Origin: Halobacillus halophilus
GTDB lineage: Bacteria; Bacillota; Bacilli; Bacillales; Halobacillaceae
Direction: 5' to 3'
DNA length: 64,000 nucleotides
Assembly (NCBI RefSeq): GCF_020171985.1
Contig: NZ_JAIVAL010000005.1
Coordinates: forward strand, 124,001 to 188,000
The notes beneath the pieces are model-generated. The model was not told the DNA's origin, made no database searches, and saw nothing but the letters and a program-made list of their open reading frames with translations. Of this stretch, positions 31,150 to 41,511 are shown one piece after another; the stretch's first letter is position 1, and each line of letters begins with the position of its first letter. The translations under genes were made by a program, and so were the position numbers.

Positions 31150-31784
31150 TATTTTATTCCCTCCATGACGTCACTGAGGTTTGTCACCATGTGCTCAATC
31201 TCTTCACTTTTCAAGCGATAACTAACCGGATTGACAATTAATCTAGACGTGATGTCGGCGATCTTTTCATACTCCACCAGACCATTCTCTTTCAAAGTCC
31301 TGCCTGTAGAAACGATGTCAACGATCCGGTCGGCCAGCCCAATTAATGGCGCGAGTTCAATTGAACCATTGAGCGGAATTATTTCAATTTGCTCGCCCTG
31401 TTCACGAAAATAATCGGACGCCACCTTCGGATATTTAGTGGCAATCTTTGGGGCAATACGACTGAGAGGCTGGTCCGGCACACCTGCAACGGCTACGTAA
31501 CATGGACTGATTTTTAAATCGAGTACTTCATAAACATCACGATCTTGTTCCAGAAGAACATCTTTTCCGGCAATTCCAAGATCAGCGGCGCCATATTCGA
31601 CATAGGTAACTACGTCCATTGGCTTTGCCATCATCACACGAATATTTTGCTCAGGAAATTCAAGGATAAGCTTCCGGGACTCTTCAAGGTCTGCCCCCAG
31701 GTCATAACCGGCCCTTTTCATCAACTCAGCTGCTTCTTCATATATCCGGCCTTTTGGCATAGCGATTGTCAGACGTTTATTCAT
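31149..31784 (-). CDS. hisG: ATP phosphoribosyltransferase, short form
   Basis: First committed enzyme of histidine synthesis. At 211 residues it lacks the C-terminal regulatory domain, so it should depend on HisZ, which is encoded just upstream. Motifs: [26 protein letters not shown] and the PRPP loop [15 protein letters not shown] start at ATG 31784 after AGGAGGTG; the GTG three codons upstream overlaps that site. It overlaps hisZ by 8 bases. Confidence 0.97.
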   Translation of the reverse strand: MNKRLTIAMPKGRIYEEAAELMKRAGYDLGADLEESRKLILEFPEQNIRVMMAKPMDVVTYVEYGAADLGIAGKDVLLEQDRDVYEVLDLKISPCYVAVAGVPDQPLSRIAPKIATKYPKVASDYFREQGEQIEIIPLNGSIELAPLIGLADRIVDIVSTGRTLKENGLVEYEKIADITSRLIVNPVSYRLKSEEIEHMVTNLSDVMEGIK

Positions 31785-32961
31785 CCTGACCACCTCCTAC
31801 CTGTGTTAAATCAATTGTATTAGCTAATTGTGCGTAAAAAGCAGGTAGATCCGGGATTTGATCTACGTGCTGTAGAAGAACCGCATGTCCTTCTTTTCGA
31901 TATTGATCTGCCTTTCTTTTTCCCTTGGCATATGAATCATCGTCTACAATAATACCGATGCGTTCGTCCTGGTCCTCAAGATCATTCAGTGCTTCTACCA
32001 GGCGCTCTAAATGGACGGCAAAACCTGTAGCTGACGCATTCAGTTCAAAGGATGGAAGCAGTGTATCATAGCGCCCACCATTACAAAGCAGAGCCCCCAG
32101 ATTTGGCGCATATCCCTCAAAAAGAATGCCAGTGTAATATTCCATATGGCTGATCAGATTTAAGTCAAACTGAATGTAGTCTTCTACACCGTTTACTTTT
32201 AGAAGACGATAGAGCTGTTTCAATTCATTGACTGCCTGCATACACGATTGATTCCGGGCGAGCGAACGACTGGCTTCAAAGATTTCTTCTCCGCCTCTAA
32301 GGGAAAGCAGTTCAAGCAACGCCTGTTTTTTTTCTTCGGAAATAGATAGCGACTTCACACATTCTCTAAATCCAACATAATTTTTTCTATATAAGTAATG
32401 AAGCAGTGTTTCCATCGTGTCTTCATCATCTCCAAGAAGATCACTGAAAAATGCTTTTACATATCCAATATGACCCACGGTAATGACAAAATTATCGAGA
32501 CCCGTCTGTTTAAGAGAATCTACAAGCAGGGCAATGACTTCCGCGTCCCCATAAGAGGAGTGGTCGCCAATTAATTCTGTTCCTACTTGCTCAAATTGTG
32601 CAGGTTTACCACCTTCAGCCTGCTGGGCACGAAAAACAGGACCGTCGTAAGCCAGACGCAGTGGAAACTCTCCGTTCTTTAACTGCGAAGCGGCTACACG
32701 AGCAATTGGGGCCGTCATATCCGGTCTAAGTACAAGTGTGTGACCTTGCTGGTCCAGTAGCTTGAATAACTGTTGATCGAGCGTCGCACTCACTTTTCCT
32801 ACCGTATCGTGATACTCCATAAGCGGTGTATCCATAAATGAATAGCCATATGATAAGATGGCTTCTGATAACTGTCTTCTCGCTTTCGACTTTTGATTAT
32901 AAAAAAAAGGGAGCGTGTCGCGCATCCCCAGTGGCTTTTCAAACATTAACCGTTTAACCAT
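31777..32961 (-). CDS. hisZ: ATP phosphoribosyltransferase regulatory subunit HisZ
   Basis: Class II aminoacyl-tRNA synthetase paralogue (HisS-like) that lacks aminoacylation and activates short HisG, carrying histidine feedback. The 394 residues show [10 protein letters not shown], the motif-2-like [15 protein letters not shown] and [18 protein letters not shown] precedes the ATG. It is the first gene of hisZGDBHAFI, with a good promoter 40 bases upstream. Confidence 0.95.
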   Translation of the reverse strand: MVKRLMFEKPLGMRDTLPFFYNQKSKARRQLSEAILSYGYSFMDTPLMEYHDTVGKVSATLDQQLFKLLDQQGHTLVLRPDMTAPIARVAASQLKNGEFPLRLAYDGPVFRAQQAEGGKPAQFEQVGTELIGDHSSYGDAEVIALLVDSLKQTGLDNFVITVGHIGYVKAFFSDLLGDDEDTMETLLHYLYRKNYVGFRECVKSLSISEEKKQALLELLSLRGGEEIFEASRSLARNQSCMQAVNELKQLYRLLKVNGVEDYIQFDLNLISHMEYYTGILFEGYAPNLGALLCNGGRYDTLLPSFELNASATGFAVHLERLVEALNDLEDQDERIGIIVDDDSYAKGKRKADQYRKEGHAVLLQHVDQIPDLPAFYAQLANTIDLTQVGGGQDE

Positions 32962-33001
32962 TGGTATTCATTCCTTTCCACAAATCCTTTAGCTTGCTAA
33001 T

Positions 33002-33030
33002 ATGCTAACAAAATAAAGATACAGCGTCAA
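33002..33030 (-). promoter_or_regulatory. Promoter of the his operon
   Basis: On the minus strand, TTGACG (33025-33030), a 17-base spacer and TAGCAT (33002-33007), about 40 bases before hisZ. I see no T-box or other leader structure in the short 5' region. Confidence 0.7.
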
Positions 33031-33105
33031 TGCTCAGTCCTTCCCTTATGTTCCCCTCCTTATCATAGCAGAAACAATAGTTTCGGTCTTATGTAAGAGG
33101 TGAGG

Positions 33106-33198
33106 ATGCAGAAGGAATCACGATCAACTCTTAAAAAATCTATGTTGAATATTGGTGATGATTTAATAAGCAAGTTACTACGCTATCGGGCCGTTTAG
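33106..33198 (+). CDS. Possible 30-residue peptide ending inside repeat copy C
   Basis: A short frame beginning MQKESRSTLKKSMLNIGDD after AAGAGGTGAGG. Its stop codon lies within the conserved end of repeat C (GGGCCGTTTAG), so it may be a gene remnant cut by the element. It is divergent from the his operon promoter. Chance occurrence cannot be excluded. Confidence 0.2.
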   Translation: MQKESRSTLKKSMLNIGDDLISKLLRYRAV

Positions 33199-33372
33199 TT
33201 GAAGACTCGATTTCGAGATATTGGGTTCGTTTATAGGTCCTGCGGGGGATGATTCGCTTTCGGGCCCTGCACGACGCAGGGTCGTTCGACGTTGCCACAG
33301 GATGCGGCGGTCTTAGTCGAACTTCCTATGTTTCACCTCAAAACATGGCAGACTCACCGCTTTCACTCCTAC
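33188..33372. repeat. Structured repeat, copy C (single module variant)
   Basis: The stretch opens with the same end as copies A and B (GGGCCG, then TTGAAGACTCGATTTCGAGA in the core) and continues with a GGTCCTGCGGGGGATGATTCGC block like the left module. It then switches to a different inside: CCCTGC-acgac-GCAGGG hairpin, TTCGAC...GTCGAA stem and an ATGTTT...AAACAT stem. No second terminal repeat is seen. It fills the his-dehydrogenase gap. Confidence 0.7.
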
Positions 33373-33404
33373 AAAAAAATAAGCTCCTAAGTAAATAGGA
33401 GCTT
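33373..33404 (-). terminator. Terminator of the acyl-CoA operon
   Basis: AAGCTCCTA (33381-33389) pairs with TAGGAGCTT (33396-33404), with a T run on the minus strand from the A-run at 33373-33379. It lies ten bases beyond the dehydrogenase stop. Confidence 0.88.
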
Positions 33405-33414
33405 CGACATGGGG

Positions 33415-35076
33415 TCACTCTTTGGCTTTTGACAAGCCTAGTAATTCATCTGCGTAGCGAAGTGTCAGGGGATCTCCAGTAACTTCTTCCTTTCCAAAAG
33501 CAAGCTGAACGTAAATTTCAGCCTCTTTTTTTGCTTTCTCACTATTTTTTCCGGCTTCAAGAGCGATGACAGCTTCATAAATGAATGCCATCTGTCTGGC
33601 AATTGATTTACTATAGTACGTCTGAATATCAGATGATTGATTAAGAGTATTGGTAACCTGGTCTGCCAGGGAGTTGATTTTTTGTTTTACTATCTCTACT
33701 TGAGGAGCAAATCCATTGACCTGCTCAAGGCGGTGGTTCATTTCTTCATAAAAAAAGGAATGGGCTTCAAATTTATTTAACAGACGGATAACTTCAAGGC
33801 CTAGTATATTCGCAGTACCTTCCCATACTGTGAGCACTTGCGCGTCACGCAGCAGTCTGGGCATTACAAAGTCCTCAATGTATCCATTACCCCCGTGTAA
33901 TTCAATCGCTTCATGTGCAAAGGCTACTGCCTGCTCTGCCGTTTCTTTTTTTAGAATTGCAATTTTAAGCCTGTTCATGACTTCTTCTGAAGAAGGCGTT
34001 GAGCTCTTGCTTGAGATATATCCTTCGAAATGATGGACCATGTCAAAAACTGCTCTTGTTTCTATTTCCTGTTTTACACACAAGCGGACCAGTGTATCTT
34101 TGACCATCGGAAAATCAATCAACCTGTTTCCAAAAGCTTCCCTTTTACTAGCGTAATCCAAGGATTCCTTATAGGCACGCCTCATAATACCAATAGAGGC
34201 TGTAGCATTGCACACCCTCGATAAATTCAGTGCTTCCATCATGTAATAGAAACCTTGTTCAGGCTTGCCAACCAGATAAGCTTCAGCCCCGCTAAACTCT
34301 ACCTCCGCAGATGGAACAGCACGAACACCAAGCTTGTCTTTCAATCTGCGAATCTGAATACCATTCAGATCTCCGTTGTCTTTTCTCCAGGGAACTAAGA
34401 ATAAACTGAGTCCCTTCGTGCCTGAAGGAGCGTCTTCCAACCTTGCGAGAACCATTGCTATGCCACATGCACCAGCATTACTTGCAAAGTATTTTTCTCC
34501 GTAAATCAAGAAATGATTTTCTTCAGAAAAAGCTTTGACTTCATTAGCCCCTACATCCGAACCGCCCTGCCTTTCTGTTAAAAATGTCGCGCCTTCATAT
34601 AATTCAACTTCCCCTGTAGAAAGGACGTGAGGAAGATATCTCTCCTTTAATTCCTGAGAAGCATAACGTTCGATTAAATAAGCAGTGGCCATCGTCAATG
34701 TGACAGGGCAGTAGAACCCTGACTCCGCCTGGGAAAGAAGGTAACCTTGAGCAAAGGAATATACATAGCTTCCAGGACGTCCAAGCTCTGGTATATCTTT
34801 ATGAATGTAGCCTACAATACCCGCTCCATATGTTTCCTCAATCGTTTTTTTATACCCTTCATTTAACCACACTTCCGATTGGTCTTCCCCGTACTTATCA
34901 TACTTAATTAACTTAGGCTCACCTTCGCGATCTGTATGACGCGCCCGTCTGTCAATCTCACCAGCACATAAAGCGCCGAATGCTTGCAGTTGTTCGTCCG
35001 CCCATTCCCATAATGATGGGTCCAATTGTTCCTTTAGAATCGTCTGCAGGTTTGAATCTTCCTCATAAAAATTCAC
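33415..35076 (-). CDS. Acyl-CoA dehydrogenase, AidB-like
   Basis: FAD-dependent flavoprotein of the acyl-CoA dehydrogenase superfamily; the long form with TERQGGSDVGAN and RLKDKLGVRAVPSAEVEF resembles E. coli AidB more than classic short-chain enzymes. ELHGGNGY and VWEGTANI mark the C-terminal FAD and subunit contact region. I choose the GTG start at 35076 (553 residues) because AGGAGG lies just upstream; the ATG at 35109 falls inside the ligase gene without such a site. It is coupled with an acyl-CoA ligase, so a fatty-acid or other carboxylic-acid degradation step is likely. The substrate is unknown. Confidence 0.88.
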   Translation of the reverse strand: MNFYEEDSNLQTILKEQLDPSLWEWADEQLQAFGALCAGEIDRRARHTDREGEPKLIKYDKYGEDQSEVWLNEGYKKTIEETYGAGIVGYIHKDIPELGRPGSYVYSFAQGYLLSQAESGFYCPVTLTMATAYLIERYASQELKERYLPHVLSTGEVELYEGATFLTERQGGSDVGANEVKAFSEENHFLIYGEKYFASNAGACGIAMVLARLEDAPSGTKGLSLFLVPWRKDNGDLNGIQIRRLKDKLGVRAVPSAEVEFSGAEAYLVGKPEQGFYYMMEALNLSRVCNATASIGIMRRAYKESLDYASKREAFGNRLIDFPMVKDTLVRLCVKQEIETRAVFDMVHHFEGYISSKSSTPSSEEVMNRLKIAILKKETAEQAVAFAHEAIELHGGNGYIEDFVMPRLLRDAQVLTVWEGTANILGLEVIRLLNKFEAHSFFYEEMNHRLEQVNGFAPQVEIVKQKINSLADQVTNTLNQSSDIQTYYSKSIARQMAFIYEAVIALEAGKNSEKAKKEAEIYVQLAFGKEEVTGDPLTLRYADELLGLSKAKE

Positions 35077-35086
35077 GGTTTTCCTC

Positions 35087-36604
35087 CTACCGAGTGTGGA
35101 TTTGGTCACGAAGCTGATTCTTCATTAATTTCCCCGTAGCGTTCCTTGGGAGTTCCCTTACCTCTTCATAGAGCTTAGGGATTTTATAATCTGCCAAGTC
35201 CTGTCGTAAGTATTCCCTGCAATCTTCCGCAAGACGATTTATTGTACCGTCCTGAACAATGAAGGCTTTAACCGTTTCTCCCCAATCTGGATGAGGCACC
35301 CCAACTACAGCGGCATCCTGTACGTGTGGATGTCTGATAAGTGCTTCTTCAATTTCACGAGGATAAACGTTCGAACCACCCGATATAATGATGTCTTTTT
35401 TACGGTCTATCACCCAGTAGAAGCCGTCCTGATCTCTTAGCGCCATATCCCCGGTATATAGCCATCCGTCTTTTAAAACTTCTTTTGTTTTCCCTTCATC
35501 CTTATAATATCCTCTCATCGTTCCTTCACCACGCAATATAATTTCTCCTACTTCATCAATTCCAGCTTCATTTCCCTGATCATCAACTACTTTCATTTCA
35601 CAATTCAAGGCTGCTCTCTGCCCGATACTCCCTGCTTTATCATCATGTTCAAGCGGCAAGAGCAGCGCCCCATTAGGTCCCGCTTCCGTTAAACCATACA
35701 CACAATATAATTGCTCTGTGTCCAGTTGTTCCTGAATGAACTGTACCTCCCTCCTTGATAACGGAGCTCCTCCATAGACCCAACATTTCATCCACGACAA
35801 ATCGGTTTCCGTTACTTTAGGATGCTTGGCCGTTAATAAATAAGCTACTGGTGCACCGAAGAAATGAGTAGAACGTTCCGATGAAGCTAGTTTAAGTAAA
35901 AGTTCCGGACTAAAAGATGGAGCGAGGATATGAGTTGCACCTACATAGATGCCAGCAGCCATGAATAAATGAAGTGGAGCAGAATGACTAAGCGGCATCA
36001 TGTGCAGTATACGGCTGTCTGGCTTCATCTCCATTTCCACTGCCATCATTCGAGCTACAGTTAAAATATTGCGGTGAGTGAATACTACTCCTTTTGGTTC
36101 TCCAGTTGTACCAGAGGTATAGAGAATCGAAGCCTCTGTATCTTCCTCGACCGTGTTCAAGATTTCCTTCCCGCTCTCCTGGGACATTAATTCTTCAAAT
36201 GACAGCCAATAATCCGTAGCGGAACCTGTTTTGATAAATGTCCCTTTTTTCTCGTGTGCAAGCTTGGCCACTTGTTCAAATAGAAGTTCATGAGTCAGAA
36301 AGAACGTCGTATCACTATGATCAAAAATATAAGATAGTTCATTGGCTATTAATCGGGCATTTACTGGCACGGCAATGGCACCAATTCGGTGAACAGCAAA
36401 ATAACTGATGGCAAATTCAATCGTATTTGGCATATGAATCATTACTTTATCGGCTGGATGAATACCGAGCCTCTGCAAAGCATGTGCAAACTGATTCACT
36501 TTAAAATTCCATTCTTTATAATCCAAACGGGCATCCGGAGTAATCAAACCCTCTTTTTGAGGATATTTTCGGGACTGATAAGCTAAAAGTTCTGATAGAT
36601 TCAC
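35087..36604 (-). CDS. Acyl-CoA synthetase (AMP-binding ligase)
   Basis: ANL-family enzyme that activates a carboxylic acid to its CoA thioester through an acyl-adenylate. The 505 residues include the P-loop ILYTSGTTGEPKGVV near 165-180, YGLTEAGPNG, YTGDMALRDQDGF with the hinge at DRKKDIIISGGSNVYPREIE, and the catalytic Lys in RNATGKLMK near the end. The start is GTG, forming a GTGA overlap with the MerR gene. The acid it activates cannot be read from sequence; medium- or long-chain fatty acids are plausible. Confidence 0.9.
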   Translation of the reverse strand: MNLSELLAYQSRKYPQKEGLITPDARLDYKEWNFKVNQFAHALQRLGIHPADKVMIHMPNTIEFAISYFAVHRIGAIAVPVNARLIANELSYIFDHSDTTFFLTHELLFEQVAKLAHEKKGTFIKTGSATDYWLSFEELMSQESGKEILNTVEEDTEASILYTSGTTGEPKGVVFTHRNILTVARMMAVEMEMKPDSRILHMMPLSHSAPLHLFMAAGIYVGATHILAPSFSPELLLKLASSERSTHFFGAPVAYLLTAKHPKVTETDLSWMKCWVYGGAPLSRREVQFIQEQLDTEQLYCVYGLTEAGPNGALLLPLEHDDKAGSIGQRAALNCEMKVVDDQGNEAGIDEVGEIILRGEGTMRGYYKDEGKTKEVLKDGWLYTGDMALRDQDGFYWVIDRKKDIIISGGSNVYPREIEEALIRHPHVQDAAVVGVPHPDWGETVKAFIVQDGTINRLAEDCREYLRQDLADYKIPKLYEEVRELPRNATGKLMKNQLRDQIHTR

Positions 36605-36990
36605 AGGGGTTCCCCTCTCCTTTTTACTAACTCTTCTTCAAACTTCTGCAGCCATGAATTCATCTCCGTTTTCAATTGCTCCAATTCCAATAAACGTCGG
36701 TCAATTTCTCTCATTTTTCGGCGACCATACTCCATCGTTTTTTCTAGTTGCTGGACACCTGAGGGATCAAGATCAATCAGTTGGATCATGTTTTTAATTT
36801 CTTCGAGTTGAAATCCATATTTCTTCCCGCGAAAAACTAGACTTAATCTGGTTATGTCTCTTCTGCTAAAACGTCTGTGTCCATTCTCACGATGGGGATG
36901 CACAAGTCCAATTTCTTCATAATAGCGGATCGTTCTTGTGGTTACCTGAAATTTTTCTGCCACTTCAGCAATCGCTAAATTCTCAACCAT
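36601..36990 (-). CDS. MerR-family regulator of the acyl-CoA operon
   Basis: A 129-residue regulator with the N-terminal MerR winged helix (about 5-72: IAEVAEKFQVTTRTIRYYEEIGL) and a C-terminal coiled coil (about 80-125) for dimerisation. It has no Cys-rich metal-binding end, so an acyl-CoA or other organic ligand is more likely than a metal. MerR proteins with ligase and dehydrogenase neighbours are known in branched-chain amino acid and fatty acid degradation (LiuR type). It is first in the operon, behind a typical MerR promoter. Confidence 0.88.
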   Translation of the reverse strand: MVENLAIAEVAEKFQVTTRTIRYYEEIGLVHPHRENGHRRFSRRDITRLSLVFRGKKYGFQLEEIKNMIQLIDLDPSGVQQLEKTMEYGRRKMREIDRRLLELEQLKTEMNSWLQKFEEELVKRRGEPL

Positions 36991-37029
36991 CTTTCCCTCC
37001 TTGATACGTTTGAAAATTCTAACAATTAT

Positions 37030-37060
37030 ACTATACCATTTACGTTAACGTTAAATTCAA
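37030..37060 (-). promoter_or_regulatory. MerR-type promoter with ACGTTAACGT palindrome
   Basis: On the minus strand, TTGAAT (37055-37060), a 19-base spacer and TATAGT (37030-37035). The overlong 19-base spacer is the hallmark of MerR-controlled promoters. The spacer holds the palindrome ACGTTAACGT flanked by TTA/TAA (37039-37055), close to the LiuR-type site I recall (TTTACGTTAACGTAAA-like). Confidence 0.8.
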
Positions 37061-37085
37061 CTATAAAAATTTGGAAATTATCATA

Positions 37086-37112
37086 AAAAAACCCTGTTTA
37101 TTAAACAGGGTT
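37086..37112 (-). terminator. Terminator after the gene at 37120
   Basis: AACCCTGTTT (37090-37099) pairs with AAACAGGGTT (37103-37112), followed on the minus strand by a T run. Confidence 0.88.
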
Positions 37113-37119
37113 TTCTGCC

Positions 37120-37932
37120 TCATAGATTCTGTCGTGATTGTAAAAGAAATAAGAAAGCCAGCAGAGATTGAGGAATCTTATCGCGCTTCTTCCACTCAAT
37201 TAAATATCCATTTATACGTTCAAAGCGATGTGCGGCTTCTACAGGAATGGCATTCTGCTTAATAATAGCCCAGACATCCCCTTCATGGTCTTTCACCTGG
37301 TAGTGTCCAATGTAAGGGTCTCCCTCCGCGCTCCATCTGCAATAATCTTTCTCTACATAGCGAAAGATCCTCCTGCCTGTGGTTTTATGTTTAGCATCCT
37401 TTGTGTAAGCCACATAATGGCCATTAGGAAGCTGAACATATCCGCGCCATGAGAATCCCCCCTTCTTCTCTATGTTGTACACAGCATCTCCGTGTTGATT
37501 GTACATGATATAATCTGCAGAAAGAATTGATCCATAATGAGCGAGAAATGTAAGCTTATGCAGCAAGTTGGGTTTTTCATTAATATGATTATATTCCTTT
37601 CCATCCATATCATATAATGTGGCCTGAAACACATTTTTCGTGCTATGCCCCATATACATGCGGGCCGGAAGTTTCTCAACTGCCTCTGTTATAGGATCCT
37701 CTGTAAAACCGTTATCAGTCTGTTTAGCTTTTTCATAATCTCGGAAGCCGGTTTTTAACAAAGCAAACCCGCTAATCGTTAACACGGGGCCGTACAGAAG
37801 ACTCAGCGGAAAGCTTTGATACTGCCAGGCAACGATACTCAGTAAGAAAAATAGGCCCCCAGCGAACAAGACTCCTCCGGTAATCAATTGCCTCCGCCCG
37901 TCATGCCGGATCAGAGTTTGGACATTCATCAT
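37120..37932 (-). CDS. Unknown membrane protein with a tubby/LURP-like soluble domain
   Basis: A 270-residue protein I do not recognise. Two hydrophobic helices (about 17-35 and 41-60) are followed by a soluble beta-rich domain (about 95-250) with many aromatic residues, for example ADYIMYNQHGDAVYNIEKKGGFSWRG. The alternating short beta strands recall tubby C-terminal-like or LURP-one folds, an unverified impression. It has an AGAGGTG site, its own terminator, and lies alone between the MerR operon and glpD. Confidence 0.65.
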   Translation of the reverse strand: MMNVQTLIRHDGRRQLITGGVLFAGGLFFLLSIVAWQYQSFPLSLLYGPVLTISGFALLKTGFRDYEKAKQTDNGFTEDPITEAVEKLPARMYMGHSTKNVFQATLYDMDGKEYNHINEKPNLLHKLTFLAHYGSILSADYIMYNQHGDAVYNIEKKGGFSWRGYVQLPNGHYVAYTKDAKHKTTGRRIFRYVEKDYCRWSAEGDPYIGHYQVKDHEGDVWAIIKQNAIPVEAAHRFERINGYLIEWKKRDKIPQSLLAFLFLLQSRQNL

Positions 37933-38023
37933 CTACTTCACCTCTCCTCCTAATATTACGATTCCTTTTTGGTAAAAGTTTCATAACTAAAGTTTACCAT
38001 ATATTGTATTTTTACATATACGC

Positions 38024-38056
38024 AAAAAGAGCGCCCCGGATATACGGGACGCTCTT
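38024..38056 (-). terminator. Terminator of glpD
   Basis: AAGAGCGCCCCG (38027-38038) pairs with CGGGACGCTCTT (38045-38056; one G-U pair in the minus-strand RNA), followed by T on the minus strand. Confidence 0.88.
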
Positions 38057-38071
38057 CAGCGAAAGAAAGGT

Positions 38072-39739
38072 TTACACATATTCAATTGGGACTACGGCTT
38101 CTTTAAGAAGCTGGTCCAATTCTTGCGTGTACGTACGTTTTTGTTCATCGGTGTAATCTAAGGCTTTGGCCATATAGTTAATAACAGCATCCTTGTGTTC
38201 ATGAACCCAATTAATATTAAAGAATAAAGCTGCCGTCCTGCGCACAAAGAAGTCGACCGGTTTATACGTGAATTCTGCTTCCAGTGCATAAGCAAGCTGG
38301 GCAAAAACCACCGGTTCAAGCTGAGCCTGTTGAGCTTCCTGTTTACGATTTTTATAAATATGGAAGACCGCGTCTACATTGGATCCGTAAAGACGGACAA
38401 GTTTTTCAGCCATTTCTTCGGAAAGACCGATAGATTCTCCTATCTGAATTCTCTCTTTTAAGAACTGCTTAAATCCTTGTGAGCCATTTACTTCTCCACC
38501 AGAAATCGGCATGTACTTCGTTTCAGAGTCAGAATATAGAATTCCGTATTCCTCCATCAGTTGATCACGTACCAAATCTACTGCTTGTTGAGACATCTTA
38601 CGGTAACCAGTTAATTTACCGCCTGCCATAGAAATCAAACCTGAATCAGAAATAAAAATTTCATCTTTTCGAGAAATTTCTGAAGGATCTTTCCCTTCCT
38701 CGTGAATTAATGGACGTACCCCGGCCCAGCTGGATTCTACGTCTTCCGCTGTTACATCGACGGTTGGAAACATGTCATGAATCGCATTTAGTACATAGTC
38801 GCGATCATCTTCCGTCATGGTCGGGTGTGAAATATCAGCAGAATACTCCGTATCGGTTGTACCAACATAAGTCTTACCATCACGAGGTATGGCAAAAATC
38901 ATTCGACCATCTGGGCTGTCGAAATAGATTGCCTGCTTGAGTGGGAATTTGGACTGATCGAACACGAGGTGTATTCCTTTTGTAAGTTGAAGGGTTTTTC
39001 CTTTTTTCGATCCATCAATTTCACGCAGATCATCTACCCAAGGACCTCCTGCGTTAATGATTTTTTTAGCTTTCACATGATATTGCTTTCCGGAAATGGT
39101 ATCTTCGATTTTAGCACCGACCATCTTACCGTCTTCATTATAGATAAAATCAACCACTTTAGCGTAGTTAAGGGAGTTTGCCCCATGCTCTACCGCTTTT
39201 TTCATAACTTCAAGTGTTAAGCGGGCATCATCGGTTTTATATTCCACATAGAAACCGGCCCCTTTCAGATTTTCCTTCTTGACAAGTGGTTCTCTTTCTA
39301 ACGCTTCTTCAGGACTGAACATCGTACGGCGTTCCGATTTTTTCACCCCTGCCAGGTAATCATAAACACGCAGTCCAAGGCTTGTGGAAAATGGACCAAA
39401 GTTTCCTCCCTCGTGGAAAGGTAGCATCATCCACTCTGGTGTAGTTACGTGAGGGCCATTTTCGTACACGATTTCTCGTTCTTTCCCTACTTCTGCAACC
39501 ATTTTAACTTCGAAATTCTTTAGGTAACGAAGACCGCCGTGGACAAGTTTAGTGGACCGGCTGGAAGTACCAGCTGCGTAATCCTGCATTTCAACCACTG
39601 TTGTTTTCATTCCTCTGCTGGCTGCATCGAGAGCAATTCCAGATCCAGTAATGCCCCCGCCTATAACAAGGACATCCCAATCTTCCTGGGTGAGTTTATC
39701 AAAATGTGATGTTCTCTCATAACTTGAGAAAGGTTTCAT
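38072..39739 (-). CDS. glpD: Aerobic glycerol-3-phosphate dehydrogenase
   Basis: Membrane-associated FAD enzyme that oxidises glycerol 3-phosphate to dihydroxyacetone phosphate and feeds electrons to the quinone pool. The FAD motif VLVIGGGITGSGIALDAASRGM lies near 22-43; SSRSTKLVHGGLRYL and AGGKLTGYRKM follow. I start at ATG 39739 (MKPFSSYER, 555 residues) after AAGGAG; 14 upstream in-frame codons lack a ribosome site. It has its own promoter and a GlpP-type attenuator in its leader, and product DHAP enters the glycolytic operon encoded in this window. Confidence 0.96.
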   Translation of the reverse strand: MKPFSSYERTSHFDKLTQEDWDVLVIGGGITGSGIALDAASRGMKTTVVEMQDYAAGTSSRSTKLVHGGLRYLKNFEVKMVAEVGKEREIVYENGPHVTTPEWMMLPFHEGGNFGPFSTSLGLRVYDYLAGVKKSERRTMFSPEEALEREPLVKKENLKGAGFYVEYKTDDARLTLEVMKKAVEHGANSLNYAKVVDFIYNEDGKMVGAKIEDTISGKQYHVKAKKIINAGGPWVDDLREIDGSKKGKTLQLTKGIHLVFDQSKFPLKQAIYFDSPDGRMIFAIPRDGKTYVGTTDTEYSADISHPTMTEDDRDYVLNAIHDMFPTVDVTAEDVESSWAGVRPLIHEEGKDPSEISRKDEIFISDSGLISMAGGKLTGYRKMSQQAVDLVRDQLMEEYGILYSDSETKYMPISGGEVNGSQGFKQFLKERIQIGESIGLSEEMAEKLVRLYGSNVDAVFHIYKNRKQEAQQAQLEPVVFAQLAYALEAEFTYKPVDFFVRRTAALFFNINWVHEHKDAVINYMAKALDYTDEQKRTYTQELDQLLKEAVVPIEYV

Positions 39740-39860
39740 GTTATCTCTCCTTATTTCGTTGGGCTTCATTAATGTTACCATCTTCTGATACGTTTATTCC
39801 CCATTATTCGTGGAAATATGTGTGCAATTACCTATTGTGACAGAATCTTGGACCGGATAT

Positions 39861-39915
39861 AAAAAAAGAGACCACGAGTCGCTTTATGTTATGTGCATAA
39901 AGGTTCGTGGTCTCT
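39861..39915 (-). promoter_or_regulatory. GlpP-type attenuator in the glpD leader
   Basis: On the minus strand, AGAGACCACGA (39905-39915) pairs with TCGTGGTCTCT (39867-39877), with an inner TTTATG/CATAAA stem and an asymmetric bulge, followed by T7. It lies between a promoter and the gene, not after a gene. In B. subtilis the glpD leader terminator is overcome by GlpP with glycerol 3-phosphate, so the same control is expected. Confidence 0.85.
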
Positions 39916-39951
39916 CCATATCTCCGACCGATTGAATTAACTTGTATCCCA

Positions 39952-39979
39952 ATTATATCAGATTATTTCCCTAAGTCAA
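39952..39979 (-). promoter_or_regulatory. glpD promoter
   Basis: On the minus strand, TTGACT (39974-39979), a 16-base spacer ending in TGA, and TATAAT (39952-39957), an extended -10. It sits immediately after the glpK stop, so glpD has its own start and a leader of roughly 200 bases including the attenuator. Confidence 0.8.
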
Positions 39980-39983
39980 AAAA

Positions 39984-41483
<1,500 letters not shown>

Positions 41484-41511
41484 TTATATTTCCTCCTCTA
41501 ATCATTAAGTA

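Noticed and set aside
32962-33100. T-box or histidine riboswitch before hisZ
   Set aside because: The promoter is only about 40 bases from the start codon; there is no space for a T-box and no terminator/antiterminator pair.
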